Assembly (NCBI GenBank): GCA_028289505.1
Contig: JANQPK010000176.1
Location: 1-9,744, forward strand
Direction of reading: 5' to 3'
From: Cyclobacteriaceae bacterium
GTDB lineage: Bacteria > Bacteroidota > Bacteroidia > Cytophagales > Cyclobacteriaceae
DNA length: 9,744 nt
Below are positions 7,415 to 9,744 of the stretch, piece after piece (within the stretch, counting starts at the first letter, position 1; each line of letters begins with the position of its first letter). Under the pieces are notes generated by a model, which was given only the letters and a program-made list of their open reading frames with translations, had not been told where the DNA came from and ran no database searches. The translations under genes and the position numbers were made by a program.

Positions 7415-8974
7415 ATGAAATGCTATTTATACCTAACCGCGTTAGCACTGGTTTTTACTCTAGGCTCCTGTGAGCAGGATTGGCCGGTGGTTCCCCCTCC
7501 TGATAAGCCTGGCCCACCGGATCCGGGAGAACCCAGTGCCGGCACTGCTGACTTCAGCAAATTCGTGGTTTTAGGCAATTCCACCAGTGCTGGCTTTCAA
7601 AGTAATGCGCTGTTTGATCTGGGACAGATGAACTCACTGGGAAACATTTTGGCCACGCAGTTTTCCGAAGTTGGCGGTGGAGAGTTTGTACAACCGGACA
7701 TTAATACTGAAAACGGTTTTAATAGTTTGTTTTCAGACTTGTCAGATCCAAATCCCGCTAACTGGGTAATAGCAGGACGACTGATCCTGGCCGGGGATCC
7801 ACCCCTTCCTGCTCCCACTGCTTCAGACCTGGGGGCGGTACCGATTCCTCAAGTTAATCCAGGATTTATCTATGGTGGTCCCCCGATCAATAACTTCAGC
7901 GTCCCTGGGGTACTTTTAGGACAAGCACTAATTCCTCAAACCGGTGATTGGAGTCTGGCAGGAATAGATCCTAGATTTAACCCCTTCTATGGAAGGTTCG
8001 CATCTAACCCCGGCACTTCTTCCATGATTAGTGATGCAGTGGAAGCCGAAGGTAGTTTTTTCTTGATGTGGCTAGGTAGTAACGATGTATTGCTATACGC
8101 CATCACCGGTGCCTCAGGGCAGGCACCACTAACCTCAATAGTCGATTTTGCCTTCCAATATGGAGCCGCATTGAATATTATGACCTCCGATCCGGATATC
8201 CAGGGAGTGATTGGAAATGTACCGGATATTACTTCATTGCCCTATTTTGACCTGGTACCCTGGAACTCCATCGTATTTGAAGAAGGAGATCCTCTAATTG
8301 ACATAATAAATAACTCTGATGAAGTCATTGGATATAACCTTGCCATGGCAGGCGCTGCTGGTTTAGGGCTAATTTCTCAGGAAGAAGCTGCCTTGCGAAC
8401 CGTGGAGTTTACTGCTGGTGCTAATGGAATTCTGGTTGAAGATGAATCGCTTACCCCATTAGTGGGGCTTCCTCCTCCATTCCCGCCTAGTCTTCCCAGT
8501 GTGAGGCTGGCTACCTCCCAAGATCTTATTGGAATAGGTGCTGGCTTGGTACTGGGGACTTTAGCCGATCCCGATAATCCACTTAGTGTAATTGGAATAG
8601 CCGTTCCCTTAGCGGATGAATTCACTTTACTTGCCGATGAGCTATCTTTAGTACAGGAACGCACAGACGCATTTAACGACATCATAGCCAATACTATTGA
8701 AGCCATTGGAGTAGAGGATCGGGTCGCCCTGGCCGACATCAATCAAGCGTACAAGGATTTAGTAGCTGATAGCCCAACCAATATTGATGGAGTAGCGGTA
8801 ACAACTTCCTTGGTACCTCCTACCGGGATATTTTCTGAAGACGGTGTGCATCCGAATTCCAGAGGCTATGCCATCACAGCTAATGTGTTTATTGATGCCA
8901 TTAATGAAAAGTTCGGAGCCAATGTGCTGAGGGCAAATATCGGACAGTTTCCGGGTAATGGATTACCCCAGTAG
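7415..8974 (+). CDS. Outer-membrane lipoprotein, SGNH/GDSL-type hydrolase
   Basis: This is a 519-aa lipoprotein predicted to hydrolyse esters (lipase, esterase or deacetylase type). A type II signal peptide ends in the lipobox LGSC with C19; the following E-Q-D is compatible with export to the outer membrane. A proline-rich tether (about 24-41) precedes the catalytic domain. SGNH motifs are in order: block I VVLGNSTSAGF with nucleophile S56 (GNS in place of GDS), block III LGSND with N223, and block V EDGVHPN with D476 and H479. The ends resemble, in my recollection, Bacteroidota GDSL lipoproteins that usually sit beside FadL-type porins (NILATQF, EVGGGEFVQP, final FPGNGLPQ). Spacing between motifs is much larger than in a minimal SGNH domain of about 200 aa, so there are long insertions. 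ATG 7415 is chosen over TTG 7406 because it starts the signal peptide directly. It probably shares a transcript with the receptor. The substrate is unknown. Confidence 0.87.
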   Translation: MKCYLYLTALALVFTLGSCEQDWPVVPPPDKPGPPDPGEPSAGTADFSKFVVLGNSTSAGFQSNALFDLGQMNSLGNILATQFSEVGGGEFVQPDINTENGFNSLFSDLSDPNPANWVIAGRLILAGDPPLPAPTASDLGAVPIPQVNPGFIYGGPPINNFSVPGVLLGQALIPQTGDWSLAGIDPRFNPFYGRFASNPGTSSMISDAVEAEGSFFLMWLGSNDVLLYAITGASGQAPLTSIVDFAFQYGAALNIMTSDPDIQGVIGNVPDITSLPYFDLVPWNSIVFEEGDPLIDIINNSDEVIGYNLAMAGAAGLGLISQEEAALRTVEFTAGANGILVEDESLTPLVGLPPPFPPSLPSVRLATSQDLIGIGAGLVLGTLADPDNPLSVIGIAVPLADEFTLLADELSLVQERTDAFNDIIANTIEAIGVEDRVALADINQAYKDLVADSPTNIDGVAVTTSLVPPTGIFSEDGVHPNSRGYAITANVFIDAINEKFGANVLRANIGQFPGNGLPQ

Positions 8975-8983
8975 CATATTTGA

Positions 8984-9014
8984 TCTAATATCTAAAATAT
9001 AATCTCTAATATCT
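8984..9014. repeat. Two copies of a 10-bp direct repeat, TCTAATATCT
   Basis: TCTAATATCT occurs at 8984-8993 and again at 9005-9014, 21 bp apart, just after the SGNH gene stop. The bases between are also built from TAAAATA and TAATC pieces, so the whole stretch looks like a degraded TCTAATA-type simple repeat. Similar AT-rich runs are common between Bacteroidota genes, to my recollection. No function is evident. Confidence 0.6.
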
Positions 9015-9048
9015 GGATTTAACGCTGGTAGACGGTAGATTACCGATC

Positions 9049-9084
9049 AAAAGAAAAGCCCAGTTGCCTTTTGCAGCCGGGCTT
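9049..9084 (-). terminator. Intrinsic terminator for the minus-strand gene
   Basis: Read on the minus strand, AAGCCC (9084-9079) pairs with GGGCTT (9061-9056). The stem extends inward to about 12 pairs with one G-T wobble and one mismatch, closing over an A-rich loop. It runs straight into TTTTCTTTT (9057-9049). On the plus strand the same hairpin is followed by AACCTAACG without a T tract, so it serves mainly the minus-strand gene, about 110 bp after its stop. It may still stabilise the plus-strand transcript end. Confidence 0.8.
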
Positions 9085-9157
9085 AACCTAACGAATGAAT
9101 ATAGAGAAATAAGACAGTTACATCGAGAGTAAAGGTAAGACCAGCTTGTAAACTTAT

Positions 9158-9180
9158 GATTACTTAAGCATTAAGTGATC
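9158..9180 (+). other. AT-rich hairpin between convergent genes
   Basis: GATTACTTAA (9158-9167) and TTAAGTGATC (9171-9180) form a 10-bp stem with one T-G wobble in the plus-strand RNA and a 3-nt loop. On the minus strand the same position is an A-C mismatch, so the structure fits the plus transcript better. T-rich sequence (TTTAGTTTAGTTTTT, 9186-9200) follows after 5 bp. It could be a weak terminator for the SGNH gene, but it is low in GC and the T tract is displaced. Confidence 0.3.
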
Positions 9181-9192
9181 GTGAAGTTTAGT

Positions 9193-9744
9193 TTAGTTTT
9201 TGCAATACCGCAACATGCGTTGCTCTCTTCTTTTCGGATCCTTTATGATATCAAAAAATTCCTCCAGATAGGCAGAGGACTTATTTTTCAAATTGCCAGG
9301 CATAAGATCAAAACTGGCGATTGCGGCCATTATCTCAGATTCTTTCTCAATAAACAGGTTAAACGCTGTATTCATATATTCATCACTGAGGCAATAGCCC
9401 ATATACTCTCTTTCGGTCACGGATTTAATATTGACATGTTCTCCTGGAATTGCATAAGAAGCATCTACCAGACCTGCATAGTCAAAATCATAGGGTACGG
9501 GAATGGGGTTGGGCCTGGTTACGTTCTCGGTCTTGAGAAGCTTCATATTATGTAAGCCGGGTACTGACCAATCGGTGTTGCCTATCATATATTGAAATAG
9601 GTAAAATACCGCAGCGGTTTCAGGATCAAGATACCGGGCGCTAACCTTATCATATTTAACCGGTATACTGGCTATTCTTTTTGCCAGTGCCTTCTCACTT
9701 TCAATAATAAAGGTGTAAGCATAGCCCGGCTTTACTTTACCCTT
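9193..9744 (-). CDS. Partial protein of unknown function with CotH/kinase-like motif layout
   Basis: The stop is at 9195-9193 on the minus strand and the frame stays open to the window edge, giving 183 C-terminal residues; the ATG at 9588 is internal, since the upstream codons continue a sensible protein (AYTFIIESEKALAKR, then DPETAAVFYLFQY). The 5' part lies outside. Visible landmarks in order: FIIES, LFQYMIGNTDWSVP, GLHNMKL, IPVPYDFDYAGLVD, VTEREYMGY and a helical tail. I recall a family of Bacteroidota hypothetical proteins with the LFQ-IGNTDWS and PVPYDFDYSGLV segments. The order Asp, then His-Asn about seven residues on, then a later DFD resembles the catalytic loop and metal-binding motif of CotH-like atypical kinases, but that assignment is inference. 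No membrane segment is seen. It converges on the SGNH gene and has its own terminator, so it is a separate transcription unit. Confidence 0.75.
   Translation of the reverse strand, partial: KGKVKPGYAYTFIIESEKALAKRIASIPVKYDKVSARYLDPETAAVFYLFQYMIGNTDWSVPGLHNMKLLKTENVTRPNPIPVPYDFDYAGLVDASYAIPGEHVNIKSVTEREYMGYCLSDEYMNTAFNLFIEKESEIMAAIASFDLMPGNLKNKSSAYLEEFFDIIKDPKRREQRMLRYCKN

Noticed and set aside
8377..8742. Open 121-codon frame on the minus strand inside the SGNH gene
   Set aside because: It is antisense to a well-supported gene, has a serine-rich composition typical of reverse-frame translation and shows no motif.
9175..9555. Open 126-codon plus-strand frame opposite the minus-strand gene
   Set aside because: The minus-strand frame is open to the window edge, carries recognisable family segments and has its own terminator; the plus frame has no such support.
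1..9744. Mobile element, phage, CRISPR or toxin-antitoxin content
   Set aside because: No transposase, integrase, terminal inverted repeats, regularly spaced repeats or toxin-antitoxin pair could be found by reading both strands.

Overview
The window reads as a chromosomal piece of a Bacteroidota bacterium, most likely Cytophagales. This rests on a GldC-family protein, a DUF3098 membrane protein next to ftsX, a TonB-dependent receptor with an N-terminal carboxypeptidase-regulatory-like domain, promoter-like TAnnTTTG sequences and the near absence of Shine-Dalgarno sites. The genus is not resolved from the sequence alone. No tRNA, rRNA, insertion sequence, CRISPR array or integrase is visible, and all intergenic gaps are shorter than 300 bp.

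Layout. (1) Positions 3-569 hold the 3' part of an unrecognised acidic protein with a tyrosine-rich C-terminus, closed by a clear intrinsic terminator (593-620). (2) Positions 670-4546 hold a tightly packed plus-strand gene run: ftsX (TTG start), a DUF3098 protein, uppP, truB, ribF and gldC. The spacings are +1, -4, -1, +3 and +23 bp, which argues for one transcript with translational coupling. It joins cell division, recycling of the undecaprenyl carrier, tRNA pseudouridine formation, FMN/FAD synthesis and a gliding-associated protein. (3) Positions 4678-8974 hold a two-gene outer-membrane unit: a TonB-dependent receptor of 908 aa and, 10 bp later, a 519-aa lipoprotein of the SGNH/GDSL hydrolase superfamily. 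(4) Positions 8975-9192 are a convergent intergenic region with short direct repeats, a hairpin and a minus-strand terminator. (5) Positions 9193-9744 hold the 3' part of a minus-strand gene of unknown function that runs off the window edge; its motif layout recalls CotH-like atypical kinases.

How the parts work together. The ftsX-to-gldC run is ordinary Bacteroidota housekeeping content. The receptor-lipoprotein pair looks like an uptake or outer-membrane remodelling device: the SGNH lipoprotein would deacylate or de-esterify a ligand at the outer membrane, and the TonB-driven receptor would import the product. The ligand is not identifiable. This pair and the truncated kinase-like gene are the least ordinary parts of the window. 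I see no convincing evidence of a wholly new multi-gene system.
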